Shown here: piece by piece, positions 63,861 to 64,000 of the stretch | Layout of the letters: each line of letters opens with the position of its first letter | Numbering within the stretch: the first letter of the stretch is position 1 | DNA from: Brachycybe producta | Lineage: Eukaryota > Arthropoda > Diplopoda > Playtdesmida > Andrognathidae | Reading direction: 5' to 3' | NCBI GenBank assembly: GCA_036925085.1 | Contig: JAUPFP010000206.1 | Location: 1 to 64,000 of the forward strand | Length of the DNA stretch: 64,000 bases | Notes under the pieces: generated by a model | The model's input: only the letters and a program-made list of their open reading frames with translations | Databases searched by the model: none | Told to the model about the DNA's origin: nothing | Program-made: the position numbers and the translations under genes

Positions 63861-64000
63861 GAAGTTGAGGTTGAAGTTGAAATTGAAGTTGATTTTGAAA
63901 TTGAAGTTGAAGTTGAAGTTGAAGTTAAAGTTAAAGTTGAAATTGAAGATGAATTTGAAGTTGAGGTTGAAGTTGAAATTGAATTTGAAGTTGAAGTTAA

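Larger units (their letters stand above)
51007..64000 (-). repeat. Zone C: GTTGAA satellite, inverted relative to zones A and B
   Basis: About 13 kb of GAAGTT/GAAATT/GAATTT hexamers on the + strand, the reverse complement of the left arms. Frequent variants are GATGTT, GAGGTT, TAAAGTT, GAAGTC, GATCTT, GTTGCAG, TTGTTGTTG and TTTAAG. It shares derived variants with zone B (GAATTAGAA, GTTGATGTTGAA, GTTGCAG, GAAAGTGAAG) more than with zone A. Register is less strict: distances between the conserved boxes are not all multiples of 6. The zone contains no recognisable gene or unique sequence and runs off the window. Confidence 0.95.
59806..64000 (+). repeat. Zone C superunit, second copy (internally deleted, cut by window end)
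   Basis: Matches superunit 1 but skips about 0.6 kb: near 61530-61550 it passes from the equivalent of 56750 to the equivalent of 57360. After 62660 it accumulates single-base deletions. At 63951-64000 it reaches the equivalent of about 59771-59820 and begins to diverge. Confidence 0.75.

Noticed and set aside
1..64000. CRISPR array
   Set aside because: Repeats are contiguous hexamers with no unique spacers of constant length and no associated genes.

Overview
The window is almost entirely satellite-like DNA built on one hexamer, TTCAAC/TTCAAT on the + strand and its complement GTTGAA/ATTGAA. It divides into four parts. Zone A (1 to about 38400) is an alternating 12-mer, TTCAAC TTCAAT, with scattered single-base variant hexamers. 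These variants form higher-order repeats: a 2.57 kb tandem duplication, a recurring 417-base module, 0.9 kb and 1.3 kb blocks, and exact copies of up to 1.5 kb lying 12 to 14 kb apart. Zone B (about 38401-50122) is richer in TTCAAC and is punctuated by 23 copies of a 20-base landmark, arranged in superunits of about 3.1-3.4 kb that each carry a zone-A-like patch. A non-repetitive AT-rich island follows (about 50123-51006). Zone C (about 51007-64000) is the same satellite class in the opposite orientation, with an 82-base conserved box in eight copies and a superunit of about 4.8 kb. Both window ends lie inside repeat, so the arrays continue beyond it.

The setting looks like an AT-rich eukaryotic nuclear genome: tens of kilobases of satellite, no compact genes, no prokaryotic gene signals, and a possible splice acceptor, terminal exon and poly(A) signal at the island. 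I cannot name the organism. The two arms are inverted around the island, so C/G strand skew is strongly C-rich on the left and G-rich on the right of the + strand, switching within less than 1 kb.

I find no rRNA, tRNA, CRISPR array or recognisable transposon, and no protein gene I can name. The very long open frames (for example 441-13079 and 16599-38432 on +, 3956-12295 on -) result from a six-base period that lacks stop codons in five of six frames. They encode only dipeptide repeats (Asn-Phe, Ser-Thr/Ser-Ile, Lys-Leu, Glu-Val), and I do not annotate them as genes. The only stretch with protein-like complexity is a 50-codon open segment at 50132-50284. It sits directly behind a TTTTTCAG acceptor-like site at the end of zone B and is followed by AATAAA and a T-rich tract. 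If it is real, the left arm would be the inside of a giant satellite-filled intron. This is a hypothesis, not an established gene.

All repeat comparisons were made by eye on the given sequence. Boundaries of higher-order units are approximate to about 12-50 bases unless an exact offset is stated.
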